A stretch of 64,000 bases of DNA. It comes from Spirosomataceae bacterium TFI 002. GTDB taxonomy: Bacteria; Bacteroidota; Bacteroidia; Cytophagales; Spirosomataceae. This document shows, piece after piece, positions 33,213-42,908 of the stretch (position 1 is its first letter; every line of letters begins with the position of its first letter). The translations under genes were made by a program, and so were the position numbers. The DNA lies in NCBI GenBank assembly GCA_900230115.1, contig LT907983.1:5316774-5380773 (forward strand), written 5' to 3'. Under the pieces are notes generated by a model, which saw only the letters and a program-made list of their open reading frames with translations, had not been told where the DNA came from and ran no database searches.

Positions 33213-36002
33213 TTACCTATTGCAAATATTTTTGAAGTCACAGTTGCTACAAATTGTAAGATCTTCAGTTTGGATAAAGTCAATTTGCGGGTTTATGAGT
33301 TCTTGAGCAATTATATTTAAACCTTCTTCTACAATTTCTTCCACATCATTGATCGGTGTAAAAAGCTCCACTTGTGTGCTTAAGTCTCGAAATGAGTAAA
33401 TCCTGGCTCCCACTCGTCCAGAACCGTCATATTTATCTTTGTTTCGATCAAATAGATACAGATAGATAAGTAACTGTCTATACTTATCTTTTGGAGCACT
33501 CAAAAAGGTTTCTAATGCAGTTTTACCCTTTGGTATACTAAGATCACCAGAACTGACTTTTCCTGTTTTATAATCGATTAAATTGATGTCTCCGTTTGCT
33601 CCTTCTATGGCATCTATCAAACCCTTTATTCTAATTTTCTCAATTGAATTTTCGGAATTGATACTAGCGGTCAACTTTTGCTCTGATGCAATATTGATTA
33701 CTTCTCCTTCGGCAAGCTCTTTTGATCTTAAATCATAATACTGTTCAATCAGTGAAATCGCCATTTTCCAAAATATATGATTCCAACCTTTTTCTATTTC
33801 ATAACCTTTATACTTTTCGTCAAAAACAAGCTGAAGATAATGTTTAGCTTTCTTTTTAGCTTTTAAGAAATCATCCGAATTAAGACTTAGTCCAAGTCCC
33901 AATTCTTCCTTTGAAATTTTCTCCAGAGTTTCATGAATCCAATTTCCAAAAACATTGTAACCAAAACTTTCTTCAATTTCTTGTTCGCTCTGTAAGCGTT
34001 GAATTTTGGAAAAATAAAATTGTAAAGAGCACCTTAAATATTGAGTTATAGAGGATGGAGATAGACCTCGTTTCTCATTAAAGAGTTCTACTTTTATTTT
34101 GTCAATTATTTCAGGAGTTTTGGTGATGGTTATATTCTCTGAAATTACATTTTCCTTCTCTTTGGCTTCAAAACTAGGATGATGAGAGCTCCATCCTATC
34201 AGCTCATTCTTCGCAAATAAATCATATTTTAGCTGATTTGCGATTCTACTCGGCTCGCTCTTTGATCCTAGAGATCCATTCTTACTTACCGAGTAAATGA
34301 TATCAACATTCTTAGCTCGCATCAAAAGACGATAGAAATGGTACGCCATGATGGCATCTTGGTCGTGATATATTGGAATCCCAAACTCCAAACAAACTTC
34401 AAATGGAAGCAAACTAGCTGCTTTATTGGATGACGGAATTACGCCTTCGTTAAATGAGATGATAACCACATTGTCAAAGTCTAGGCAGCGAGTTTCTAGT
34501 AAACTCATGATTTGAACATTGGAGTTCGGGTCGCCTTCGAACGCAACTTTTTCTACTTTAAAAAGCTCCTGAACCAAAATCTTTAATCCAGATAATTCTA
34601 AATCTTTGTATTGATTAATATCTGTTTTTAACTTATTCAGAACAGTTTGAAAACTAAAAAAGAACTCCTTTTCAATTAAGTCTAAAGTTGCTTCTATCTC
34701 TGTGGTAAGAAATTCAAATATATTATCAAGCCCAACAACGGCCTCCTTTGCATTAGTCCAATTACTAAAAAATAAATCACTTAGTACTTTACCTATATTT
34801 TTTTCTATTTGAAATTGATTGATGCTCAATATGTTTTTTGAAACCAAGAATTCTGAAAACGACTGGAAAGCATTAAAGAATTTCTCTGGCAAAGATTGTA
34901 AAAGTGGGTTTTTAATCAATTTCCCTATCTGAATGTAAGAAAACGTGTCATTACTTAGTTTCCCGTTTACCTGAAGGTCAAGTAGGTCATTGACAAGAGA
35001 AGCAATTTTAGACTGCTTCATCCCTATCCCCATACTGATGTTATAGTCTTCAAATCCTTTTTCAAGTGAAAAAAGTACACCTTGCACTTGATTTTCGTCT
35101 GGAACAACAAAGACGGTTCTTCCTTCTTTATATTTATGAACAAGTTGGGCTCCTATTTTCGCCTGAAGCGATTCATAAGGCGATTCATAAATATTGATAG
35201 TTTTCTTTTCGGTTAAAAGTAAATTTTGTGGAGCATTCCAAGAACCAAATTTCCCTTCTTTCCGGTACTTTCGAGGAATGTTTCCAGCTTGGTGATCTGA
35301 ATTCATAAAAAACTCATCTGTATCCCAAATACATGTCACCTTTTTAGCTTCAACTAGCTGAGAAATGATACTTTGTTCCGATTTACTAAGGGCATTCAGG
35401 CCAACAAAATAGTAGTATTGGAACTCATCTCCTTCTTCAAGAAAATTGGAAAACTCCTCTGCTAGTGAACGATAAGCCATTCCTCGATAAGCCATATCTT
35501 TGCTTAGGAGTTGTTTTTTGAACTCTTCGTAAGCTCTTCCAATGGTTTCAAACCGATTGAAATAACTCTTTGCACTAGTCTTGGTACTTAGTTCTGTCAA
35601 ATTCCATCGTTTCAGGGCCTCCACTTCCGTCATGTAGGCAAAAAGCTGCTGTGGATTGGGAACAAGGTATTGATCTATGAGATCAAAGTCTGATAGAACG
35701 GTAGGTGCCCATGCCATGAACTCATCAAAAACGATGTTTTCATCTATTTTTTGAAAAACATCATAAAGTTCAAAAAGTAAAGTCAGGCTATCAGCGACTT
35801 TTAAACCAGATAACTCTTTGACAAAGTCATCAATTGAAAAAACTTTTGGAGAAAGAAAAGGAACAGCTGAGCAATTCGCCAACTCCTTTTTCATAAAACC
35901 TACTGCCCTCCTACTAGGCAATACGATGCACAAATCCTTCATAGATTGTGCTTTATGATTTGAAAAAATAGTTGTTGCGGCTTCGCTTAGAAAGGATTTC
36001 AT
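33213..36002 (-). CDS. AddB-like PD-(D/E)XK exonuclease
   Basis: A 929-aa protein matching the Bacteroidota AddB-type subunit of the helicase-nuclease for double-strand break repair. The N-terminal helicase-like half includes LCIVLPSRRAVGFMKKEL. Near the C-terminus are LSPSSITQYLRCSLQFYFSK, the nuclease core GLIDAIEGANGDINLIDYKTG (Asp and DYK) and a final CSNCDFKNIC; with the earlier Cys these fit an Fe-S cluster. The partner AddA is not in the window. It is the first non-mobile gene right of the island. Confidence 0.85.
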   Translation of the reverse strand: MKSFLSEAATTIFSNHKAQSMKDLCIVLPSRRAVGFMKKELANCSAVPFLSPKVFSIDDFVKELSGLKVADSLTLLFELYDVFQKIDENIVFDEFMAWAPTVLSDFDLIDQYLVPNPQQLFAYMTEVEALKRWNLTELSTKTSAKSYFNRFETIGRAYEEFKKQLLSKDMAYRGMAYRSLAEEFSNFLEEGDEFQYYYFVGLNALSKSEQSIISQLVEAKKVTCIWDTDEFFMNSDHQAGNIPRKYRKEGKFGSWNAPQNLLLTEKKTINIYESPYESLQAKIGAQLVHKYKEGRTVFVVPDENQVQGVLFSLEKGFEDYNISMGIGMKQSKIASLVNDLLDLQVNGKLSNDTFSYIQIGKLIKNPLLQSLPEKFFNAFQSFSEFLVSKNILSINQFQIEKNIGKVLSDLFFSNWTNAKEAVVGLDNIFEFLTTEIEATLDLIEKEFFFSFQTVLNKLKTDINQYKDLELSGLKILVQELFKVEKVAFEGDPNSNVQIMSLLETRCLDFDNVVIISFNEGVIPSSNKAASLLPFEVCLEFGIPIYHDQDAIMAYHFYRLLMRAKNVDIIYSVSKNGSLGSKSEPSRIANQLKYDLFAKNELIGWSSHHPSFEAKEKENVISENITITKTPEIIDKIKVELFNEKRGLSPSSITQYLRCSLQFYFSKIQRLQSEQEIEESFGYNVFGNWIHETLEKISKEELGLGLSLNSDDFLKAKKKAKHYLQLVFDEKYKGYEIEKGWNHIFWKMAISLIEQYYDLRSKELAEGEVINIASEQKLTASINSENSIEKIRIKGLIDAIEGANGDINLIDYKTGKVSSGDLSIPKGKTALETFLSAPKDKYRQLLIYLYLFDRNKDKYDGSGRVGARIYSFRDLSTQVELFTPINDVEEIVEEGLNIIAQELINPQIDFIQTEDLTICSNCDFKNICNR

Positions 36003-36040
36003 TTGGGCAATTTAGAATTGCTACCAAGTTACATTTTTTT

Positions 36041-37345
36041 TCAAGTTAGTGCTTCTTTGTAAGTCTTAATTGCTCGCTCTCTGGCCATCTTATGGTCCAC
36101 CATTGGCTTTGGGTAGGAGAACTCATTTAGCTCAGGAATCCACTTTTTAATGTATTTGAGATCTGGATCAAACTTCTTTGCTTGGGAGTCAGGGTTAAAG
36201 ACCCTAAAATAAGGAGCTGCATCACAACCGCTACCAGCTGCCCATTGCCAACCTCCGTTATTTGCCGAGAAATCGAAATCAAGCAATTTCTCTGCAAAAT
36301 AAGCTTCACCCCATCGCCAATCTATGAGTAAGTCCTTGATCAAAAAGCTCGAAACAATCATTCTGACCCTGTTATGCATAAACCCAGTTGCATTGAGTTC
36401 CCTCATACCGGCATCAACTATCGGAAAGCCAGTATTTCCATTTTTCCACTTTTCAAAATTTGCCTCGTCATTTCTCCAAGGAATTTGATCATAAGCCGGT
36501 CTAAATGCCTTACTGTCATTAATGTGAGGAAAATTAGCTAATATTTGCATGTAAAAATCTCGCCAAATGAGCTCATTTAACCAGGTATTATTCAGTTTTA
36601 ACGCCTGTTTCACTAGTGATCTGATACTCACAGTCCCAAATCGTAAATGAACACTCAACCTTGAAGTACCTTCTATACCTGGATAGTCACGTTGCTCTGT
36701 GTACTTCCGCACAACTTCTTTGTCAACTTCATTTTCAGGAAATACTTGATCAGTAGCCTCGAAACCCATTTCTTTTAAAGAAATAATAGATGCAGTTTCG
36801 CTTTTTGCAAGATTTGTTAACAAGCCTTTGCAATCACATTCTTTTAAACCTTCCTCTGCTAAAGTTTCCTTCCACTTTCTACTGTAGGGTGTAAATACAC
36901 TGTATGGTGTTCCTGATTTACTAAGTACCTCTTTTTTTTCAAAAATGACTTGATCTTTAAAAGCCTTAAAATCAATACCTTTTTGCTCTAGCAATTGCCT
37001 TACACTTTCATCTCTTTTTATCGCGTATTTTTCATAATCACGATTGGTATAAACTGTCCCTACCTTGAATTCTTGCGTAATAGTTTCCCAAATTTCTATT
37101 GGAACTCCGTAATAAACCTTCAATGAGGCTCCAAACTTTGCCGCTTCTGACTTTAATCTATCTAATTGATTATGAATAAATTCAACTCTTGCGTCGTATG
37201 GTTTATTGAGTTTATCTAATATGTTTTGGTCAAAAATGAAAATTAATTGTACTGGCAAATTATTGCTCAATGCATAATATAAGCCTGTATTGTCTTCAAG
37301 TCTTAGATCTCTCCTTAACCAAAATATGTTTGTTTGTGCTTTCAA
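36041..37345 (-). CDS. phrB: Deoxyribodipyrimidine photolyase / cryptochrome
   Basis: A 434-aa protein of typical photolyase length. The N-terminal antenna domain starts TNIFWLRRDLRLEDNTGLYY. The FAD domain shows LNELIWRDFYMQIL, FPIVDAGMRELNATGFMHNR and GGWQWAAGSGCDAAPYFRVF with the Trp chain region and the conserved Asn. It repairs UV-induced pyrimidine dimers with light. It is 38 bp upstream of the addB-like gene on the same strand, a DNA-repair pairing. Confidence 0.95.
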   Translation of the reverse strand: MKAQTNIFWLRRDLRLEDNTGLYYALSNNLPVQLIFIFDQNILDKLNKPYDARVEFIHNQLDRLKSEAAKFGASLKVYYGVPIEIWETITQEFKVGTVYTNRDYEKYAIKRDESVRQLLEQKGIDFKAFKDQVIFEKKEVLSKSGTPYSVFTPYSRKWKETLAEEGLKECDCKGLLTNLAKSETASIISLKEMGFEATDQVFPENEVDKEVVRKYTEQRDYPGIEGTSRLSVHLRFGTVSIRSLVKQALKLNNTWLNELIWRDFYMQILANFPHINDSKAFRPAYDQIPWRNDEANFEKWKNGNTGFPIVDAGMRELNATGFMHNRVRMIVSSFLIKDLLIDWRWGEAYFAEKLLDFDFSANNGGWQWAAGSGCDAAPYFRVFNPDSQAKKFDPDLKYIKKWIPELNEFSYPKPMVDHKMARERAIKTYKEALT

Positions 37346-37458
37346 TGTTTTGTCTTTGAGTTCATGAGATTAACTATTTTTAGGGTTTGATGTTAGAATT
37401 ATTCTTAAAAAAGATGAATGCTCTTTTTTGAAATTCTATTTTTGTGAAAATTTTACAA

Positions 37459-38604
37459 ATGTTTAGAACCAAAACCATTGGAATATTAGGTGGTGGTCAA
37501 CTCGGCAGAATGCTAATTCAGTCTGCAATTGATTTTGACCTTACCATTCATATCCTAGATCCCGACAAAAATGCTCCATGTGTTAAAATTGCACATGAAT
37601 TCACTTTAGGAGATTTTAAAGATTACGAAACTGTTTTAAATTTTGGACGAAAATGCGAGATCGTAACAATTGAGATCGAAAATGTAAGCATTGAGGCCCT
37701 ATTTCAATTAGAAAAAGAAGGAATAAAAGTATACCCTCAACCGAGTGTACTTTCAAAAATTAAAAATAAGCGAATTCAAAAGCAGTTTTACGCCGATAAT
37801 GGAATTCCAACGGCTCCTTTCGAATTAACTGAAAACCAATCTGAAATAGCACAAAAAGCAAAGTCGTTTCCAATAGTGAACAAACTTGGTGAAGGTGGCT
37901 ATGATGGCAGAGGTGTTCAAATTCTCAAATCTGAAACAGACTTGTCTAAAGCATTTCAAGAACCTTCATTGTTAGAGGAATTGATTGATTTTGAGAAAGA
38001 GCTCGCTGTTATTGTCGTTAAAAGTGAAAACGGTGAACTGAGTACCTTTCCGGTAGTAGAAATGGCTTTTCATCCAGAAGCCAATCTAGTTGAATATCTT
38101 TTTTCTCCAGCAAAAATTGATGAAGCCTTAGCCATAAAAGCAAGTGAGCTTGCTAAGAAAGTAGCCAAGTCATTTGACATTATTGGTATTTTGGCAGTTG
38201 AAATGTTTTTAACAAAGTCAGGTGAAATCTTAGTAAATGAAGTGGCTCCAAGGCCACATAATAGTGGTCACCATACGCAAAGGGCAAATTTTACTTCGCA
38301 GTTCGAACAACATTTAAGAGCAATTTGCGGCCTACCCTTAGGAAATACAGATGCTATTGCTGCTGGGGCAATGGTAAATATACTTGGGGCAGAAGATGCT
38401 AATGGAATTGCAGCATATGAAGGAATGGAGGAATGTCTAGCTCTTGAAAACGTACATCCTTTTCTATATGGTAAAAAGGTGGTAAAACCTTTTCGAAAAA
38501 TGGGTCATGCAACGATAATTGATCATGATTTTGATAAATTGATAGAAAAGGTCAATTTTGTAAAAAATACACTAGTTGCCAAAGCAGCTACACAACATAA
38601 CTAG
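37459..38604 (+). CDS. purK: N5-carboxyaminoimidazole ribonucleotide synthase
   Basis: An ATP-grasp enzyme of purine synthesis: AIR + bicarbonate + ATP to N5-CAIR. TKTIGILGGGQLGRMLI is the PurK N-terminus; NKLGEGGYDGRGVQI is the ATP-grasp loop; VNEVAPRPHNSGHHT is the PurK signature. The ATG at 37459 (381 aa) is preferred over the GTG at 37444, because a TATTTTTG promoter-like box ends at 37444. It is followed 3 bp later by purE. Confidence 0.95.
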   Translation: MFRTKTIGILGGGQLGRMLIQSAIDFDLTIHILDPDKNAPCVKIAHEFTLGDFKDYETVLNFGRKCEIVTIEIENVSIEALFQLEKEGIKVYPQPSVLSKIKNKRIQKQFYADNGIPTAPFELTENQSEIAQKAKSFPIVNKLGEGGYDGRGVQILKSETDLSKAFQEPSLLEELIDFEKELAVIVVKSENGELSTFPVVEMAFHPEANLVEYLFSPAKIDEALAIKASELAKKVAKSFDIIGILAVEMFLTKSGEILVNEVAPRPHNSGHHTQRANFTSQFEQHLRAICGLPLGNTDAIAAGAMVNILGAEDANGIAAYEGMEECLALENVHPFLYGKKVVKPFRKMGHATIIDHDFDKLIEKVNFVKNTLVAKAATQHN

Positions 38605-38607
38605 TAA

Positions 38608-39093
38608 ATGATAGGAATAATAATGGGCTCCAGCTCTGATCTGCCAGTAATGCAAGGAGCAATAGATGTGCTAAAAGAATTCAATATTCCTTATGAAGTG
38701 GACGTTGTATCCGCACACAGAACTCCAGAAAAAATGGTGGATTATGCAAAAAGTGCCAAAGAGAGAGGTTTAAAGTGCATAATTGCTGGTGCAGGTGGTG
38801 CAGCTCACTTACCTGGAATGGTTGCTTCATGTACAGTTTTACCTGTGATTGGGGTACCTGTAAAGTCCTCCAACTCTATAGATGGTTGGGATTCTGTATT
38901 GTCTATTCTCCAAATGCCAAATGGAGTGCCTGTTGCAACAGTTGCATTAAACGCCAGTAAAAACGCAGGTTTATTAGCAATTCAAATAATGGGTGTCTCC
39001 GATGATGACATTTCACAAAGAATGGTCGATTACAAGGAAGAAATGAAAGAAAAAGTTGCTCAAATGAGCTTAGATATTCAAAAACGTGCTTAA
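38608..39093 (+). CDS. purE: N5-CAIR mutase, class I
   Basis: A 161-aa protein with [21 protein letters not shown] and [14 protein letters not shown], the substrate-binding motifs of class I PurE, which isomerises N5-CAIR to CAIR. It directly follows purK in a two-gene operon, which may extend into the LysM gene. Confidence 0.97.
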   Translation: MIGIIMGSSSDLPVMQGAIDVLKEFNIPYEVDVVSAHRTPEKMVDYAKSAKERGLKCIIAGAGGAAHLPGMVASCTVLPVIGVPVKSSNSIDGWDSVLSILQMPNGVPVATVALNASKNAGLLAIQIMGVSDDDISQRMVDYKEEMKEKVAQMSLDIQKRA

Positions 39094-39102
39094 TAAATAA
39101 AT

Positions 39103-39735
39103 ATGGAATTAGAAGATAGAAACCCAAAACCCGAAGAGACATCTCAGAACTTGCCAATGGCGGTTTTAATTACCCTAGTGGGTATTGTTTGTTTGATGTT
39201 ATATGTAGGATGGCAAATGCTAAGTGATGAGCCATCAAAAGTAAGTGATATAAACCCTACTATGGAAAGTGTAGGTCAAGAGATAATTGAAGCAGAAGCT
39301 GACGCTGTAGAAATTACAGAGGTAGATGAATTACCTGAAATTGAAATGCCCAAGTCAGATGAAAAAGCAGCTGCTACAAGCACCAAACCTGCTGCCCCTA
39401 CTAAAACTGTAACGACTACTGCAGGCGGTAAAACTTATAAACATGTTGTTAAGTCTGGTGAGACATTTTTCTCAATCGCGACAAGATATAACCTAAGTTT
39501 AGCAACGCTAAGAAGCGAAAACAAAGGTGTTGACGAATCAAAACTAAAAGTTGGTTCAACTAAGCTTAATGTCCCTATTCAAGCAATTCATATCGTAGGC
39601 CCTGGAGATATATTAAGAGTAGTTGGTTCTAAATACGGAGTATCTGTAGAGCAAATAATGAAAGCTAACGCCAAAGAGAAAAACCATTCTAAAAGAGGCG
39701 AAGAACTTATTATTCCTTTTGCACAAAAGAAATAA
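39103..39735 (+). CDS. LysM-domain membrane-anchored protein
   Basis: A 210-aa protein. A short cytoplasmic start is followed by a transmembrane helix (LPMAVLITLVGIVCLMLYVG, about 19-38), an acidic linker with Thr/Pro-rich stretch, and two LysM domains: KHVVKSGETFFSIATRYNLS and IHIVGPGDILRVVGSKYGVS, each ending in a GxxLxxP-like strand. LysM binds peptidoglycan, so it likely ties the inner membrane to the wall. 9 bp after purE. Confidence 0.85.
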   Translation: MELEDRNPKPEETSQNLPMAVLITLVGIVCLMLYVGWQMLSDEPSKVSDINPTMESVGQEIIEAEADAVEITEVDELPEIEMPKSDEKAAATSTKPAAPTKTVTTTAGGKTYKHVVKSGETFFSIATRYNLSLATLRSENKGVDESKLKVGSTKLNVPIQAIHIVGPGDILRVVGSKYGVSVEQIMKANAKEKNHSKRGEELIIPFAQKK

Positions 39736-39743
39736 GCTACTTT

Positions 39744-39989
39744 TTACATAAAATACATTAATACCATGGTTGCAATAGTTAGCACAGCAAGTGCGATATA
39801 TTGCAACCTATTTTTTGTGCTTGACTCGTCAATTCTCGAAGCCATAAATTGAGCTATAAGAGAAACAACGCCAATGATGATTATAAGTATTTGAGATAAG
39901 AGCTGCGATGCTATTTGAGCTGGTAAAAAGATTAGCAAAAATGAGCAAATTACAACAGTCCAAATAAGTGAATTAATTCTCGATTTCAT
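39744..39989 (-). CDS. Small membrane protein, 81-86 aa
   Basis: Three hydrophobic helices fill most of the protein (SLIWTVVICSFLLIFLPAQI, LLSQILIIIIGVVSLIAQFM, YIALAVLTIATMVLMYFM). The start at 39989 minimises overlap with lspA; ATGs at 40004 and 39998 are also possible. It is translationally coupled to lspA. Function unknown. Confidence 0.6.
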   Translation of the reverse strand: MKSRINSLIWTVVICSFLLIFLPAQIASQLLSQILIIIIGVVSLIAQFMASRIDESSTKNRLQYIALAVLTIATMVLMYFM

Positions 39990-40626
39990 TATTGACATTT
40001 TCAATTTCTTCTTCTGAAGGGGTTAGTTTATGAATTTGTTCGTGGCCCAATAGTTTATTTTGAAACACTAGAATGGTTACTACACCACAAAAAATGCAAG
40101 CGTCTGCAAAATTAAAAATTGGAGTATAGTGTGCTTGACCACCAATAAATGGTATCCAATCTGGCCAAATACCATTAAGGCCTTTAAAATAAAACATGTC
40201 TATCACTTGACCATGAAACCAAGGTGAAGCAGAACCATGAGGAGCAATTCCTAGATATACACCATAAAAGATGCTATCGATTAGGTTACCCAATGCTCCA
40301 GCCAAAATTGCGGCCATACAAAACAATAAACCTGGGTGAGTAGAAGGTTTTTGAGCTAGGTTATTAAGATACCATATGATTACAAATGCTGCCAACAATC
40401 TAAATGATGTTAAGAGCAACTTTCCATATTCGCCTCCCAACTCCATACCAAATGCCATCCCTTTGTTGGTAATGTATTGCAGCTCGAAAAAATTAGGGAT
40501 AATTTCTATGACTCCAAAGTGCTCAGGTAGTACCACCTTGTGCATCCAAAGCTTAATAAATTGGTCAATAGCTAATAAAATTATTGTAAAAAGGAAATAC
40601 TTAAAAGATGACTTCATGAAATGCAT
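39973..40626 (-). CDS. lspA: Lipoprotein signal peptidase (signal peptidase II)
   Basis: A 217-aa inner-membrane aspartyl protease that removes signal peptides from lipoproteins before the lipidated Cys. Catalytic Asp motifs are GNLIDSIFYG and FNFADACIF; four transmembrane helices are visible. The Cys-rich helix and extended loop are as in other Bacteroidota LspA. The start may be the Met at codon 4. Clients in this window include the lipoproteins at 54738 and 59901. Confidence 0.95.
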   Translation of the reverse strand: MHFMKSSFKYFLFTIILLAIDQFIKLWMHKVVLPEHFGVIEIIPNFFELQYITNKGMAFGMELGGEYGKLLLTSFRLLAAFVIIWYLNNLAQKPSTHPGLLFCMAAILAGALGNLIDSIFYGVYLGIAPHGSASPWFHGQVIDMFYFKGLNGIWPDWIPFIGGQAHYTPIFNFADACIFCGVVTILVFQNKLLGHEQIHKLTPSEEEIENVNNEIEN

Positions 40627-40849
40627 TTGGTGGAAGAAACTCTTTGAACTTCTTTGAAATGCAAAGTAAAGCTATTTTTCAATAAAATATTAATTGAGCA
40701 TGAGCATTATTTCTAAAATCGATAACAAAAAATAGAACATTAATAACTTTAATCAGAACTATTCTAAGATAATGCATTTAATGCAATAGTAAATTGACAA
40801 ATCTTAGCTCAAAAGTGTAAAAACGTGTATTTCACATCAACAAAACTTT

Positions 40850-40888
40850 TATCTTTGGTGTCCTTAATGTAAGTCTTTTAAAAGACTT
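40850..40888 (+). promoter_or_regulatory. Promoter -7 box and palindrome upstream of the DAHP synthase gene
   Basis: TATCTTTG at 40850-40857 matches the Bacteroidota -7 consensus TAnnTTTG. It is followed by the perfect 18-bp palindrome AAGTCTTTTAAAAGACTT (40871-40888), 25 bp before the ATG. The palindrome would lie in the 5' UTR, as an operator or hairpin controlling this aromatic-acid gene. No clear -33 box. Confidence 0.55.
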
Positions 40889-40912
40889 GAACCAAAAGCG
40901 AATTTTAATAGA

Positions 40913-42010
40913 ATGAAAGTAACGATCGAATCACAACCAATATCAGCTTGGGGAATTGATACAAAAGGAAAGCCTCTTGTTATCGCTGGGCCTTGTAGTG
41001 CAGAAACTGAAGAACAGTATCTTGAAACTGCAAGGGGAATTGCAAAAAATGGTTATGCACATGTGCTAAGAGCAGGTGTATGGAAGCCAAGAACGCGTCC
41101 AGGTAGTTTTGAAGGCGTAGGAGAAGAAGCCTTACCTTGGTTACAACAAGCAAAAAAAGAAACCGGTTTACCTACAGCAATTGAAGTTGCAACTCCAGAG
41201 CACGTAGAATTGGCACTTAAATATGGTGTTGATATTCTATGGCTAGGTGCAAGAACAACTGTAAACCCTTTCAACGTACAAGCATTAGCAGATTCTTTGA
41301 AAGGAGTAGATGTACCTGTATTGATTAAAAACCCAATTAATCCTGACCTTGCCCTATGGGTAGGTGCATTTGAAAGAATCGCAGGAGCTGGAATAACAAA
41401 ACTTGGTGCTATACACAGAGGATTTTCGAATGCTCAAGAAACAAAGTATAGAAACTCTCCAATGTGGCAAATTGCGGTAGAATTAAAAGCAATGTTGCCT
41501 AACATTCCAATGATTGGTGATCCAAGTCACATGGCTGGAAAACGCTCGTTATTGGCTGAGCTTACTCAGCGTTCAATGGACTTGAACTATGATGGATTGA
41601 TCATTGAATCTCACAGAAACCCTGATGAAGCGTGGTCTGATGCCTCTCAGCAATTAACTCCTGATGCTTTAGGAGAAATGTTAGCTGGAATTGAGTACAG
41701 AAACGAAACATATGGTGCTGACTTCCATGATGAACTAGAAAGATTAAGAAATAGACTTGATAATCTTGACCGTGAATTGCTTGAAGTTTTGGCTTCTAGA
41801 ATGTCAGTGGTAGAGCAATTAGGTGAATATAAAAGAGATAACAACGTAGCTGTTCTTCAGTTGGGTCGTTGGAATCAAGTTCATGACAGCCGTGCAGAAT
41901 GGGGCAAAAGCCTTAATCTATACGGAGAAACTGTTGAAGAACTTTTCAAGTTGATCCACATGGAAAGTATCAGAAAACAAACTGAGGTGATGAATAATCA
42001 GCCAGCATAA
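40913..42010 (+). CDS. Bifunctional DAHP synthase / chorismate mutase
   Basis: A 365-aa fusion. Residues 1-265 are a DAHP synthase (LVIAGPCSAETEEQYLETA, LRAGVWKPRTRPGSFEGVG, KLGAIHRGF, MIGDPSHMAGKR), condensing PEP and erythrose-4-phosphate, the first step of aromatic amino acid synthesis. Residues 275-360 are an AroQ-type chorismate mutase (LERLRNRLDNLDRELLEVLA, SRMSVVEQLGEYK), producing prephenate. This fusion is typical of Bacteroidota and allows feedback control through the mutase part. Confidence 0.95.
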   Translation: MKVTIESQPISAWGIDTKGKPLVIAGPCSAETEEQYLETARGIAKNGYAHVLRAGVWKPRTRPGSFEGVGEEALPWLQQAKKETGLPTAIEVATPEHVELALKYGVDILWLGARTTVNPFNVQALADSLKGVDVPVLIKNPINPDLALWVGAFERIAGAGITKLGAIHRGFSNAQETKYRNSPMWQIAVELKAMLPNIPMIGDPSHMAGKRSLLAELTQRSMDLNYDGLIIESHRNPDEAWSDASQQLTPDALGEMLAGIEYRNETYGADFHDELERLRNRLDNLDRELLEVLASRMSVVEQLGEYKRDNNVAVLQLGRWNQVHDSRAEWGKSLNLYGETVEELFKLIHMESIRKQTEVMNNQPA

Positions 42011-42030
42011 TTGTTTGACGAAAATTATAT

Positions 42031-42065
42031 AAAAAGCTCGAACGAAAGTTCGGGCTTTTTTTGTT
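42031..42065 (+). terminator. Terminator after DAHP synthase/chorismate mutase
   Basis: AAAAAGCTCGAAC, loop GAAA, GTTCGGGCTTTTT, then more T: a strong 13-bp stem (one G-U pair) with U tail. Confidence 0.9.
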
Positions 42066-42134
42066 TTAGAAATTCAATGGCATTATTTGTGTGTTAGACC
42101 AATAGAATCGATTATTTTTGAATAAAAAAGTGCA

Positions 42135-42908
42135 ATGTCCTACGCTACAACCGAAATAACCAGTGCTGAGATTGTCTCCGATAATCCCGTACACCAAAGA
42201 TTATATTTTCCTTACGAAGAAGCTGCAAAACGAATCAGTGGAAAAGTTCTAGAACTAGGAACTGGATGGGGACGTGGAGTGGAAAAACTTATTGAAAACT
42301 GCGATCACTATACAGGATTAGACAAAAACGCAGAATTGATTGCCGCATTACAAGCAAAATATCCGAAGCATTATTTTAATACCGCAGATTTTCCTGACTT
42401 AAGTGAATTTGCGGATGAGACGTTTGATTTTGTTGTCACATTTCAAGTAATAGAGCATATCAATGATGATCACAAGTTCCTATCGGAAGCTAAAAGAGTA
42501 CTGAAGAAAGGAGGAAAGATTTTTCTAACAACAGTAAATAAAACATATTCATTAAGTAGGAATCCTTGGCACGTTAGAGAATATCACACTGCCGAACTTA
42601 AGGCTTTAATGGAGCAATACTTTACAACTGTGGACACCATGGGTGTTGGTGGTAACGAAAAGGTATGGGCCTATTATGAAGAAAACAAGAAGTCTGTAAA
42701 TAAGACCATGAGATGGGATATTTTAGACTTACAGCATAGATTGCCAGGTTGGATGCTAAGAGCTCCCTACGAATACTTAAATAGACGAAATAGGGATAAA
42801 TTAATGAATCAAACCAGCGGATTAGCTGCTGAGATCAAATGGGATGATCATTTTCTATGTTTAGACCCTAACGAATGTATTGATTTCTTCTTCGTTGGGA
42901 TCAAATAA
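42135..42908 (+). CDS. SAM-dependent methyltransferase
   Basis: A 257-aa class I methyltransferase. The SAM motif VLELGTGWGRGVEKL (about 39-53), DKNAELI and FVVTFQVIEHINDDHKFLSE are methyltransferase-11-like. The substrate is unknown; the C-terminal half (PGWMLRAPYEYLNRRNRD) is family-specific. Its stop codon overlaps the start of the hemW-like gene, so the two are coupled. Confidence 0.88.
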   Translation: MSYATTEITSAEIVSDNPVHQRLYFPYEEAAKRISGKVLELGTGWGRGVEKLIENCDHYTGLDKNAELIAALQAKYPKHYFNTADFPDLSEFADETFDFVVTFQVIEHINDDHKFLSEAKRVLKKGGKIFLTTVNKTYSLSRNPWHVREYHTAELKALMEQYFTTVDTMGVGGNEKVWAYYEENKKSVNKTMRWDILDLQHRLPGWMLRAPYEYLNRRNRDKLMNQTSGLAAEIKWDDHFLCLDPNECIDFFFVGIK

